A DNA stretch of 64,000 nucleotides from Aedoeadaptatus acetigenes (GTDB lineage Bacteria > Bacillota > Clostridia > Tissierellales > Peptoniphilaceae), in contig NZ_JAOQJD010000005.1 of assembly GCF_025566985.1 (NCBI RefSeq), positions 62,001-126,000 of the forward strand. The letters are read 5' to 3'. This document shows positions 7,844-16,519 of the stretch, piece by piece; within the stretch, counting starts at the first letter, position 1; every line of letters begins with the position of its first letter. Both the position numbers and the translations under genes were made by a program. The notes under the pieces were generated by a model. The model was given only the letters and a program-made list of their open reading frames with translations. It had not been told where the DNA came from and searched no databases.

Positions 7844-8203
7844 ATGAACGTCGGCGAAACGGGCGAAGGGATTGCGGCGAAGTTTTTGGAAAAACAGGGC
7901 CACGAAATTCTGGAGCGAAATTTTCGATTTCAACGTGGTGAAATCGATATCATAAGCTTTACGAAGGGCATCGTGGTCTTTACAGAGGTGAAGACGCGGA
8001 CCAATGTCTCCTACGGCGACCCGAAGGATGCCGTGGACATCTTTAAACGGCGCCAGATCTATATGACCGCAGAGCACTATTTGACGCAACGATCGCCTTT
8101 TTACCGTGCGGCCCGTTTCGATGTGATCGAAGTGTTTTTAACGGACAAGCCGATGATTCATCACATAAAAAATGCCTTCGACGGAAATGACTTGGGGGAA
8201 TAA
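7844..8203 (+). CDS. yraN: YraN/UPF0102 endonuclease-fold protein
   Basis: A 119-residue protein of the UPF0102 family with a PD-(D/E)xK-type nuclease core: GEGIAAKFLEKQGHEILERNF helix, GEIDIIS strand with Asp, then VVFTEVKTR containing the E-x-K pair. The family's physiological substrate is not established, although members are commonly found beside comM and dprA, as here. The ATG at 7844 follows GGGAGGG. The comM start lies one base after its stop. Confidence 0.88.
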   Translation: MNVGETGEGIAAKFLEKQGHEILERNFRFQRGEIDIISFTKGIVVFTEVKTRTNVSYGDPKDAVDIFKRRQIYMTAEHYLTQRSPFYRAARFDVIEVFLTDKPMIHHIKNAFDGNDLGE

Positions 8204-8204
8204 C

Positions 8205-9731
8205 ATGTATGCCAGAGTGAAAACCTGTAGCTTAGAAGGATTAGACGGATTTGTCGTGGAAGTCGAATGCGATTTAAGTCGCGGGCTTCCGCGCTTTCTT
8301 ATGGTCGGATTGCCCGACGCGCAAATTCGCGAATCCGGCGAACGGGTCCATGCGGCGATTAAAAACATCGGCATGCCTTACCCCCAACAGCGCATCACGG
8401 TCAATTTATCTCCCGCAAACCGACGAAAAGACGGATCCCAAATGGATTTGGCCGTGGCCGTGTCCATATTGGCCGCAGAAGGCTTTGGCGATCCGAAAGT
8501 CATCGACGAGTACATATTTTTAGGGGAGCTTCAGTTAAACGGCGAAATCTCCGCCATACGCGGCGCCCTTCCCATGGTGATTTCACTGAGAGAATTGGGA
8601 TACAAGAAATTCATCGTCCCCAAGGCCAACGAAAACGAAACGGCCATAGTTCGCGACGTAAGCATTTATCCCGCTTCTAATTTAAAAGAAGTAGTTTCTC
8701 TCCTGACCGGTGAATCCACCATCGACGAGGCCGTGGTGGAAAATCCGATGGATCACATGAAGACCTACGATGTGGACTTTGCCGATATTAAGGGGCAAAG
8801 TCAATTGAAGCGCGCCTTGGAAGTGGCGGCGGCCGGGGCCCACAATCTCTTGATGATCGGCCCGCCGGGTAGCGGAAAGAGCATGAGCGCCAAGCGCCTG
8901 CCTACGATTTTGCCGCGCATGGCTTTTGAAGAGGCCATCGAAGTGACAAAGATTTATTCCGTCTCCGGTCTTTTGGCGGAAAACCGGCTGATGACGGAGC
9001 GGCCCTTCCGCTCACCTCACCACACGGCCTCCGGCGTCTCCCTCATCGGCGGCGGCCGCATCCCGAAACCGGGAGAAATTTCTCTAGCCCACCGCGGCGT
9101 CCTATTCCTCGACGAGATTCCGGAATTTCAGTCCAGCGTATTGGAAGTGCTGCGTCAGCCCATGGAAGACGGGAAGATTCATGTGGCTCGAGCCACGGCA
9201 AGTCTGGAATTTCCCGCCGATTTTCAGCTCATCGCCTCTATGAACCCTTGCCCCTGCGGCTATTACCAGGATCCCAATCACGAGTGCAGTTGCAGCATGC
9301 AGCAAATTCAAAAGTATCTGGGAAAGATTTCGCATCCTCTTTTGGATCGCATCGATCTGCAGGTGGAAGTGAAGCCCATTAGTTACGAAGACATGAAGGA
9401 AACGGTACAGGGCGAAGATTCGAAAACGGTACGGGAGCGGGTGGAACGGGCCCGCGGCTATCAAAAAGCCCGCTTCGAAGGCACGGGGATTATGACCAAT
9501 GCGGATATTCCCGATCGCGACGTGGAAAAATACTGCTGTTTATCCCCGAGTTCGCAAAAACTCCTGGACATGGCCTATAAGAAATATAAATTCAGCGGAC
9601 GGTCCTTACATAAAGTGCTGAAGGTGGCCCGTACCATCGCCGATTTGCGAGACGGAGGGCCCATTACGGACCAGGACGTTTTAGAAGCCGTGCGCTACAA
9701 ATCTGTGGAGGGAAAATATTGGTCGGAATAA
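8205..9731 (+). CDS. comM: ComM/YifB-family Mg-chelatase-like AAA+ ATPase
   Basis: A 508-residue AAA+ protein. In transforming bacteria ComM is a hexameric helicase that extends branch migration during uptake of homologous DNA. The N-terminal Lon-protease-like domain (about 1-170) is followed by the ATPase with Walker A GPPGSGKS, Walker B LFLDEIPEF, a cysteine-bearing NPCPCGYY loop, and a C-terminal Mg-chelatase region. The start is ATG 8205 behind GGGGG because family members begin MYA; an in-frame ATG at 8172 would overlap yraN by 32 bases and lacks a good site. It overlaps dprA, and the pair plus the pilus genes downstream point to natural transformation. Confidence 0.93.
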   Translation: MYARVKTCSLEGLDGFVVEVECDLSRGLPRFLMVGLPDAQIRESGERVHAAIKNIGMPYPQQRITVNLSPANRRKDGSQMDLAVAVSILAAEGFGDPKVIDEYIFLGELQLNGEISAIRGALPMVISLRELGYKKFIVPKANENETAIVRDVSIYPASNLKEVVSLLTGESTIDEAVVENPMDHMKTYDVDFADIKGQSQLKRALEVAAAGAHNLLMIGPPGSGKSMSAKRLPTILPRMAFEEAIEVTKIYSVSGLLAENRLMTERPFRSPHHTASGVSLIGGGRIPKPGEISLAHRGVLFLDEIPEFQSSVLEVLRQPMEDGKIHVARATASLEFPADFQLIASMNPCPCGYYQDPNHECSCSMQQIQKYLGKISHPLLDRIDLQVEVKPISYEDMKETVQGEDSKTVRERVERARGYQKARFEGTGIMTNADIPDRDVEKYCCLSPSSQKLLDMAYKKYKFSGRSLHKVLKVARTIADLRDGGPITDQDVLEAVRYKSVEGKYWSE

Positions 9732-10792
9732 GAGAAGATTTGCGGTCCCTGTTCGTCCGATTGTCCCTCGCCGGCATGCCCAACGCCGAAATGATGGAGC
9801 TATACGGCTACATGACCGAAGAAGAAGAGCAATTGTCTCTTTTCGAAAGCGACAATATTCCGGAAAAGTTGAAGACGCGCACGGACATGTTCTTGAAAAG
9901 GGATTTGAGCAAACGAGAAAAGGTGCTGGAAACCCAATGCATTCAGACTCTGGTGGTGGGCGACGATTTTTATCCCGAGAAACTGGCCCTTACGCCGGAT
10001 CCGCCCATGGTGATCTATGCCTTGGGCAATTTGGAACTCATGGCGAAGCCGGCCCTTTCCGTGGTTGGCGCGAGAAAACATACGGATTACGGCCAGAGGG
10101 TCTGTAAAAAATTCGTGTCTCAGCTGGCGGCATCGGGCCTCGTCATCATCAGCGGCCTGGCTCTCGGAATCGATAAGCTGGCCCATCAGGCCACACTGGA
10201 CGCCGGCGGTGAAACCATCGCCGTCTTGGGAAACGGCATCGGCGACTGTTATCCCAGGAGCAACCGCGCCTGCTACGAGGCCATTAAATCCACAGGGCTG
10301 ATTTTAAGCGAGTATCCGCCCTACACCTCGCCCCAGCCTTTTCGCTTTCCCGAGCGAAATCGCATCATCGCGGCTTTAGGCGACGGCGTGTTGGTGGTGG
10401 AAGCCAAGGAAAAAAGCGGCTCTTTGATCACCGCGCGCTTGGCGGCGGAATACGGAAGGGAAGTCTTTGCCGTCTGCGGCAATGTGGATTCCATTTACAG
10501 TCAAGGCACCAATCGCCTGATTTTCGACGGCGCATCCATCGCCCTTTCCCCGGAAGACATACTGGATCATCCGGTCTATCAGATGAAAAAAGAGAAAACT
10601 TCGCCGGATCTTTCCGAACTCTCTTTGGAAGAAAAAACATTGTATGATAGTATAAGAGACGGCCATCAAAATACGGAGGCCCTTATGGAGCATATCGGTT
10701 GGGATATTACCGACGTGTTAAGCGTATTAACCATGTTAGAATTAAAAAATTACATTACAGGTGTGGATAGCAACTGCATCGAAATACTTTAG
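9719..10792 (+). CDS. dprA: DprA, DNA-processing protein
   Basis: A 357-residue protein that loads RecA onto incoming single-stranded DNA in natural transformation. The Rossmann-like DprA core shows SVVGARKHTDYG, ISGLALGIDKLAHQ, LGNGIGDCYPRSN, ERNRIIAALGDGVLVVEA and SGSLITARLAAEYGREVFAV. A C-terminal winged helix (about 295-355) is present. The start is TTG 9719 inside the end of comM (13-base overlap). The stop overlaps a GTG that opens the topA frame. Length is normal. Confidence 0.95.
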   Translation: MVGIREDLRSLFVRLSLAGMPNAEMMELYGYMTEEEEQLSLFESDNIPEKLKTRTDMFLKRDLSKREKVLETQCIQTLVVGDDFYPEKLALTPDPPMVIYALGNLELMAKPALSVVGARKHTDYGQRVCKKFVSQLAASGLVIISGLALGIDKLAHQATLDAGGETIAVLGNGIGDCYPRSNRACYEAIKSTGLILSEYPPYTSPQPFRFPERNRIIAALGDGVLVVEAKEKSGSLITARLAAEYGREVFAVCGNVDSIYSQGTNRLIFDGASIALSPEDILDHPVYQMKKEKTSPDLSELSLEEKTLYDSIRDGHQNTEALMEHIGWDITDVLSVLTMLELKNYITGVDSNCIEIL

Positions 10793-10815
10793 TGCAGGAA
10801 AGGATTTGGAATAAT

Positions 10816-12906
10816 TTGGCAAGGAATCTGATCATCGTGGAGTCGCCCACAAAGGCAAAGACCATCCGCAAAATGGCCGGCAGCCATTACAAAGTCGTGG
10901 CCACTGTGGGGCACATTCGTGATTTGCCTAAATCGAAATTAGGCATCGATATAGAAGACAATTACCAACCGAAGTACATTAATATTCGGGGCAAGGGTCC
11001 GGTTATTAAAGAGCTGAAGGCAGAAGCGAAAAAAGCCAACAAAGTGCTTCTCGCAACTGACCCGGATAGGGAAGGGGAAGCCATCAGTTGGCATTTGACT
11101 CATATTTTGGACATGGATCCCGAGGACAATGTGCGGATTTCGTTTAACGAAATCACGAAAAATGCCGTGAAAAACGGGATAAAAAATCCCCGGCCCATCA
11201 ATATGGAGCTGGTGGACGCACAACAGGCCCGACGGATTTTAGATCGCCTGGTGGGCTATAAAATCAGCCCGCTCTTATGGAAGAAGGTCAAATCCGGACT
11301 CAGTGCGGGGCGGGTGCAGTCGGTGGTTTTAAAAATTATTTGCGACCGCGAAGAGGAGATCAACGAGTTTGAACCCGCGGAATACTGGACCATCGTGGCG
11401 AAAGCTCTGAAAAACCGGAAAACCTTCGAGGCGAAGTATTTCGGAACCCTAGAAGACGGAAAAATTCAGTCGGTGACTTTAAATACCAAAGCCGATGTGG
11501 ACGCCGTAATGAATCGCATGGACCCGAAAGAATTGGTGGTCTCGGACATTCAAAAGGGATCGAGAAAGCGCCGCACCTTAGCGCCTTTCACCACCTCAAC
11601 CATGCAGCAGGAGGCGAACAAGCGCCTGAATTTCACAACCCGCAAGACCATGCAGGTGGCGCAAAAGCTCTACGAAGGGATTACCATTCCCGGGGAAGGC
11701 TCCGTGGGTTTAATTACCTACATGCGTACGGACTCCACGCGGATTTCCGAGCAGGCCGTCGCCCAAACAAAGGCCCATATTTTAAAGGCCTACGGGGAAA
11801 AATACAGCGCGCCCTCCACCTGGTCGAAGAAGAAAGAAAACACCCAGGACGCCCACGAATGTATTCGCCCGGCGGATGTGAGTCGCACGCCATTGAGCTT
11901 AAAAGAAAGTTTGGGGCGCGACGAGTTTCGCCTTTATGAATTGATCTGGTCCCGCTTCGTGGCCTCGCAAATGACGGCGGCCCTTTACGATACGCAAAAA
12001 GTGAAGCTTTCAAGCCGCACGGAAATGTTTCAAGTGAACGGCAATACCCTGGTATTCGACGGTTTTTTGAGGGTCTTTCCCTCGAAGGATCAAAAGGACA
12101 AGGAGATTCCCGCCTTCGAAGTGGGAGAACACGTAAAAGTAAAAGAGATTTTGCCGGAACAACACTTTACCCAGCCGCCGGCCCGCTACAACGAAGCGTC
12201 CCTGATTAAGCTCTTGGAAGAGCTGGGCATCGGACGCCCCAGTACCTACGCGCCGATAATTAACACCTTGCTTTCCCGCTACTACGTGGTGAGCGAGGAG
12301 CGGCGCTTCGTGCCCACGGAGCTCGGGGAAACGGTCAATGACCTTTTAACGGATTACTTCCCCATGTTTGTCGACGAGGATTTTACGGCGAAGATGGAAC
12401 ACAGTTTGGACGCCGTGGCCGACGGGGAACTTGCCTGGCAAAAAGCCGTGGATCCCGTGTACAAGCAACTGGCCGAGTACCTGGAGCGGGCGGAAAAAGA
12501 AATCGAGAAAGTTGAAATTCGCGACGAGCCCACCGACGTTATCTGCGAAAAATGCGGTCGGAATATGGTCATAAAAATGGGGCGGTACGGCAAATTCCTC
12601 GCCTGTCCGGGCTTTCCCGATTGTCGAAACACCAAAGCCTTGGTGGAAAAAATCGGCGTGAAGTGCCCGAAGTGCGGCGAAGGGGAAATCGTCATAAAAA
12701 GAAGCAAGCGGGGGCGGAAATTCTTCGGCTGCGACAAGTATCCCGATTGCGATTTCGTTTCGTGGGATGAGCCCATCGACGAGCGTTGCCCGAAATGCGG
12801 CGATATATTGACGAAGAAGACCACGAAACGCGGCACGCGCATCCAATGCCACAATTCGGATTGCGATTACCAGCGCACGGAAGGCGACGAGTCAAAAGAA
12901 TCATAG
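10816..12906 (+). CDS. topA: DNA topoisomerase I (type IA)
   Basis: A 696-residue type IA topoisomerase that relaxes negative supercoils by a Tyr-linked single-strand break. The Toprim domain (IVESPTKAKTI; TDPDREGEAISWH), the catalytic tyrosine in GLITYMRTDSTRIS and the IGRPSTYAPII block are intact. Three C-terminal zinc ribbons are visible (CEKCG...CPGFPDC, CPKCG...CDKYPDC, CPKCG...CHNSDC). The start is given as TTG 10816, which yields the typical MARNLIIVESP beginning and has AGGAAAGGA upstream. A GTG at 10792 would add eight residues and overlap the dprA stop. Confidence 0.95.
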   Translation: MARNLIIVESPTKAKTIRKMAGSHYKVVATVGHIRDLPKSKLGIDIEDNYQPKYINIRGKGPVIKELKAEAKKANKVLLATDPDREGEAISWHLTHILDMDPEDNVRISFNEITKNAVKNGIKNPRPINMELVDAQQARRILDRLVGYKISPLLWKKVKSGLSAGRVQSVVLKIICDREEEINEFEPAEYWTIVAKALKNRKTFEAKYFGTLEDGKIQSVTLNTKADVDAVMNRMDPKELVVSDIQKGSRKRRTLAPFTTSTMQQEANKRLNFTTRKTMQVAQKLYEGITIPGEGSVGLITYMRTDSTRISEQAVAQTKAHILKAYGEKYSAPSTWSKKKENTQDAHECIRPADVSRTPLSLKESLGRDEFRLYELIWSRFVASQMTAALYDTQKVKLSSRTEMFQVNGNTLVFDGFLRVFPSKDQKDKEIPAFEVGEHVKVKEILPEQHFTQPPARYNEASLIKLLEELGIGRPSTYAPIINTLLSRYYVVSEERRFVPTELGETVNDLLTDYFPMFVDEDFTAKMEHSLDAVADGELAWQKAVDPVYKQLAEYLERAEKEIEKVEIRDEPTDVICEKCGRNMVIKMGRYGKFLACPGFPDCRNTKALVEKIGVKCPKCGEGEIVIKRSKRGRKFFGCDKYPDCDFVSWDEPIDERCPKCGDILTKKTTKRGTRIQCHNSDCDYQRTEGDESKES

Positions 12907-12948
12907 TGAAGGCGGGCATGGGAAGGGCCGCAATTTTTGGAGGCAGTG

Positions 12949-14157
12949 ATGGACAAGAAATTTTCCTTTTCCGCATCGAAAGACAAAGGGCAAATGAATA
13001 CCCAATCGACTGTTTCGGCGGGCCGCGTCAGTGCCGTCCAATTAAGCGAAAAAATTTTAAATGATGCCGCCGAAGCGTGCTGTTCCGACGTGCATATTGA
13101 ACCGGCCGGTGAAAACTGGCGGGTTCGTATGCGTCGAAACGGCACGCTCTTTTTGTACGACACCTATCCGAAGCGATTGTACTCGGAATTTGTCACGCGG
13201 ATCAAATTTCTCTCTTCCATGGACATAGGCGAAAAGCGGAAGCCTCAAGACGGCCGCTTCACCTTTAAGCACGACGGTCGCGACGTGGACGTGCGGGCAT
13301 CGGCGATTCCCGTAAAGGGTGAGGAAAAGTTGGTGCTTCGCCTCTTGGACAGAAGCGGCCTAAACTACACCCCGGAAGGCATCGGCTTGGATGGAAAGAA
13401 CCTGGCCCTAGTTGAAAAACTGCTGCGCCAACCCTTGGGCCTTGTTTTGATCTGCGGGCCCACGGGCTCCGGGAAAACCTCGACCCTCTATACGTTTATC
13501 CAACTCTTAAACAGCGTGGAGCGAAATATTCTGACCATCGAAGATCCCGTGGAATTTGCCATCGAAGGGATCAATCAAATGCAGGTGAATCCCAAGGCGA
13601 ACATTACCTTCTCCACGGGTCTGGAAGCCATGTTGCGTCAGGACCCGGAGGTCATGATGGTCGGGGAAATTCGCTCCATGGAAACGGCGGAGATCGCCCT
13701 AAGGTCGTCGATTACGGGTCATCTGATCTTTTCCACGCTCCACACCACGGATTCGCCCTCGGCCATTATCCGCCTCATGGACATGGGCATCGAACCTTAT
13801 ATGTTGTCGGCGGGAATTATCGGCGTGATCTCCCAGCGCCTCGTACGAAAACTTTGCGACCACTGCAAGAAAGAAGTTTACAGAAAAGACGATTACTTTC
13901 GAATCGACGGACCGACCTACGAGGCCGCGGGCTGCGAACACTGTTTTGAAGGCTACACCGGTAGGGAAGCCGTCTTCGAAATCATGGCCATGAACGAAAA
14001 AATCCGCGACCTAATTAAGCCCGGCGTCACGTTAGATGCTCTGCGGGATGCGGCGGTGATAACGGGCATGATTCCATTGAAAGAGGCCCTGCGGGAGAAG
14101 ATTCTTGCGGGAACCATCAGCCTCGATGAGGCCTACCGCACCATTATGACCATGTAG
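12949..14157 (+). CDS. PilB/GspE/ComGA-type secretion ATPase
   Basis: A 402-residue hexameric ATPase that powers assembly of type IV pili or competence pseudopili from the cytoplasmic face. Motifs are Walker A GPTGSGKTSTLYTF, the Asp box TIEDPVEF, Walker B-like MMVGEIRSMETAEIA, a His box FSTLHTTDSPSA, and the zinc pairs CDHC and CEHC. It is short compared with Gram-negative PilB because it lacks the long N-terminal extension, which resembles ComGA. ATG 12949 follows TTGGAGGCAG; the in-frame TTG at 12937 is less likely. It is first in a five-gene pilus set directly after topA. Confidence 0.93.
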   Translation: MDKKFSFSASKDKGQMNTQSTVSAGRVSAVQLSEKILNDAAEACCSDVHIEPAGENWRVRMRRNGTLFLYDTYPKRLYSEFVTRIKFLSSMDIGEKRKPQDGRFTFKHDGRDVDVRASAIPVKGEEKLVLRLLDRSGLNYTPEGIGLDGKNLALVEKLLRQPLGLVLICGPTGSGKTSTLYTFIQLLNSVERNILTIEDPVEFAIEGINQMQVNPKANITFSTGLEAMLRQDPEVMMVGEIRSMETAEIALRSSITGHLIFSTLHTTDSPSAIIRLMDMGIEPYMLSAGIIGVISQRLVRKLCDHCKKEVYRKDDYFRIDGPTYEAAGCEHCFEGYTGREAVFEIMAMNEKIRDLIKPGVTLDALRDAAVITGMIPLKEALREKILAGTISLDEAYRTIMTM

Positions 14158-14164
14158 GTGAGCC

Positions 14165-15355
14165 ATGAAGTTTAAGTATAAAATCATCGACGCACAGTCG
14201 AATCTCGTGACCGATGAAATGGACGCGGAGAATTTACAGGAGGCGCGGGAAAAGCTCCACGAAGCCGGCTACCGCATCGTCGCCTTGAAAGAAGAAGGGC
14301 GGCGACTTCAATTAACAAAGCCGCGGCGGGTGATTGCGAAAGGGCAATTGGCCTTATTGTTTTCCCAACTGGCCCTTATGTCGTCCGGAGGTTTGGACAT
14401 CGTTACGGTCATGGAATTAATGGCCCGGGAGTCCAAAGGCCTTCAGAAAGAAAAATTGGAATTCATCGTGGAGGCGGTGCGGCAAGGGAAGCTCCTCTCC
14501 GAGGCTTTCCATGAAGCCGACTGTTTTCCCCATTTCGTCCCCGGCATGATTCGAAGCGGGGAGGCGGCGGGAACCTTGGGCGACATCTTTCGCCAACTGG
14601 CGGATTTTTTCGACGAGGAACAACAAATGCACAGAAAACTTGCAAATGCCCTGGCCTATCCCGTCATCCTTATGATTACATCCCTTTTTGTTTTGCAGGT
14701 GGTGCTTCATTCGGTGCTTCCCGTATTTACCGACGTCTTTGAATCCCGACAGGTGCCCTTGCCCCTGATGACCCGCATGCTCATCGCCATCGCCGATCAT
14801 TTTAATCGCTTCGGCCTTCTTTACATCGCGGCGCTTCTCCTTTTGATGCTGATGATTTTGATCCTGAAAAATCATCCGAAAACCGCCGACGGCTTCTACC
14901 GCAGATGGTACCATCTGTCGATCGCTGCGCCTTTTTACCGAGACCCCTTTGAGCTGAGGCAATTAAGAACCATGAAGATGCAAATGGATAACGGCGTGGA
15001 CCTGTTGCGCATTATGGAAAACATGAACGAAGGGGCGGAAAATCCCTACATCGAGAGAAAGGCGCAGGCGATGATTCGCGGCCTGATGAAAGGGGAGGAG
15101 CTCTCTCTGGCCATGGAGAAAAGCGATTTGTTTAAAGCGCAGAACTGCTCTTTCGTCGCCTTAGGCGAGGCCTCTTCCGCCGTAAGCGAGATGCTCGCCG
15201 TGGCCATCCATTTGGAGGAAGGACGGCAGAAAAATCGCGCCGAGCGCATAAGCATATACATAGAGCCGGCACTAATTCTGCTCATGGCCGTCGTCGTCGG
15301 ATTTATTATTTTTTCTATTGCCATTCCCATGTTTGACATGGTAAACAGTTTTTAG
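14165..15355 (+). CDS. PilC/GspF/ComGB-type inner-membrane platform protein
   Basis: A 396-residue platform protein with the duplicated T2SSF architecture. The first cytoplasmic helical domain (about 55-170) has LALMSSGGLDIVTVMELMA, followed by two membrane spans (about 173-195 and 217-237). A second domain (about 265-365) has MQMDNGVDLLRIMENM, and a last span lies near 373-393. It couples the ATPase to pilin extraction from the membrane. It is seven bases after pilB and eight before the prepilin gene. Confidence 0.92.
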   Translation: MKFKYKIIDAQSNLVTDEMDAENLQEAREKLHEAGYRIVALKEEGRRLQLTKPRRVIAKGQLALLFSQLALMSSGGLDIVTVMELMARESKGLQKEKLEFIVEAVRQGKLLSEAFHEADCFPHFVPGMIRSGEAAGTLGDIFRQLADFFDEEQQMHRKLANALAYPVILMITSLFVLQVVLHSVLPVFTDVFESRQVPLPLMTRMLIAIADHFNRFGLLYIAALLLLMLMILILKNHPKTADGFYRRWYHLSIAAPFYRDPFELRQLRTMKMQMDNGVDLLRIMENMNEGAENPYIERKAQAMIRGLMKGEELSLAMEKSDLFKAQNCSFVALGEASSAVSEMLAVAIHLEEGRQKNRAERISIYIEPALILLMAVVVGFIIFSIAIPMFDMVNSF

Positions 15356-15363
15356 GAGGAATT

Positions 15364-15756
15364 ATGAAAAAGAAAAAGGGATTCACCCTGATCGAACTCA
15401 TTATTGTCATCGCCATCTTGGCCCTGCTCATCGCCATCGCCATTCCCCGCTACCAACGCTCCAATTTAAGCGCTCAGGCCACAGCCCACAATGCCAATGT
15501 GCGGGTCATAAAAAATGCTGCGATCCTTTACTCCATGGACAAACCGACCGAAGGGACGATTGAATTAGATGATCTCAAGCCCTATTTGGAATCCGGCGAA
15601 GTTCCGAAGCCGGCCAAGGCATTAAGTAAATATACTTCTTTTACTGTGAAGGTAGAAAATGGAAACATTATCGTGGAGCCCGGCATGGTAAAAATAGATA
15701 ATAATAATACTTTGGTGCCTGATACGGGTAAGCCTGATCAAGCAAAACAAAAATGA
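15364..15756 (+). CDS. Type IV prepilin / ComGC-like major pseudopilin
   Basis: A 130-residue prepilin. The short charged leader MKKKKG is followed by FTLIELIIVIAILALLIAIA, the standard cleavage site and N-terminal hydrophobic helix, with Glu5 of the mature protein present. The C-terminal part is short, acidic and ends in a polar tail. The single pilin plus an adjacent peptidase suggests a minimal pilus; minor pilins are not visible here and may be elsewhere. It overlaps the peptidase start by four bases. Confidence 0.92.
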   Translation: MKKKKGFTLIELIIVIAILALLIAIAIPRYQRSNLSAQATAHNANVRVIKNAAILYSMDKPTEGTIELDDLKPYLESGEVPKPAKALSKYTSFTVKVENGNIIVEPGMVKIDNNNTLVPDTGKPDQAKQK

Positions 15757-16454
15757 TACTGATCTATCTGGTTGCCTTTTTTCTCGCGGCCTCCTTTGTG
15801 TCCTTTTTCAATCTTTTCGACGACAGGCGTAGGCGCGGCGAAAATTGGACCTACGGAAGAAGCCGCTGCGAATCCTGCGGCCGCATCATTCCGTGGCCCT
15901 ATTTGATTCCCGTCCTCGGCTACATTTTCTGTCGCGGGCGATGCGCTTGCGGCGAAAAAATCTCCCTCTACCATCCGCTGAGCGAAGGAATCGGAGGCGC
16001 GCTCGCCGCCTTTTTGCTCCATTACTTGGGCATGGAGAAGGCCTCCGTCCTCCCGGTGGCCGCCGTATTTGTCATGTATCTTTTGGCTCTGGAAGACAGT
16101 CGCCACCAGGATGTGTTTACAGGGGATCTTGTCGTAGGCGGCGTTATCTTTGTCGTGGCTCTGATTCTCGATGGATCCATTCATCCCTTAAGCGGCGCCT
16201 TTCTCTTTTTCCTGATCGGCGCGCTTTATTTTCTCTTTCCCAAGGCGGTGGGCGAGGGGGACATTTATTATGCTTCGATTCTCGCCTTGGGCATCGGGGA
16301 GATATGGAGAAGCTATTTATTTTTTACCGTGACCTTTGTTTCGGCCGCCCTCATCGGCGGGGGCCTTTACTTTTTCAAAGGCCTCAAACAGAAAGCCGTC
16401 CCCATGTTTCCCTTTTTTCTGTTGGGTTTTTTGATTGTAGGAATTTATTTGTGA
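15753..16454 (+). CDS. Prepilin peptidase (PilD/ComC type)
   Basis: A 233-residue membrane aspartyl protease that cleaves and usually N-methylates prepilins. The cytoplasmic zinc-finger-like loop has two CxxC-type pairs (RCESCGR and CRGRCACG). The catalytic aspartates lie in LALEDSRHQ and in GEGDIYY, the GxGD-type motif. About seven hydrophobic segments cover the rest. It directly follows its likely substrate. Length is normal for Gram-positive ComC-like enzymes. Confidence 0.92.
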   Translation: MILIYLVAFFLAASFVSFFNLFDDRRRRGENWTYGRSRCESCGRIIPWPYLIPVLGYIFCRGRCACGEKISLYHPLSEGIGGALAAFLLHYLGMEKASVLPVAAVFVMYLLALEDSRHQDVFTGDLVVGGVIFVVALILDGSIHPLSGAFLFFLIGALYFLFPKAVGEGDIYYASILALGIGEIWRSYLFFTVTFVSAALIGGGLYFFKGLKQKAVPMFPFFLLGFLIVGIYL

Positions 16455-16496
16455 ACGAAATTGTTTAAATTACATAAAAATTACGCATTCGTGGGA

Positions 16497-16502
16497 TATA
16501 AT
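16497..16502 (+). promoter_or_regulatory. Possible -10 before the PilM-like gene
   Basis: TATAAT with no recognisable -35 lies in the 65-base gap between the peptidase and the PilM-like gene. It may give that gene some independent expression. Confidence 0.3.
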
Positions 16503-16519
16503 GCTTGTAGGAGGGCGAA

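Noticed and set aside
12346..12854. Two long minus-strand frames opposite topA
   Set aside because: Both mirror the zinc-ribbon coding region of topA and show no independent coding signs.
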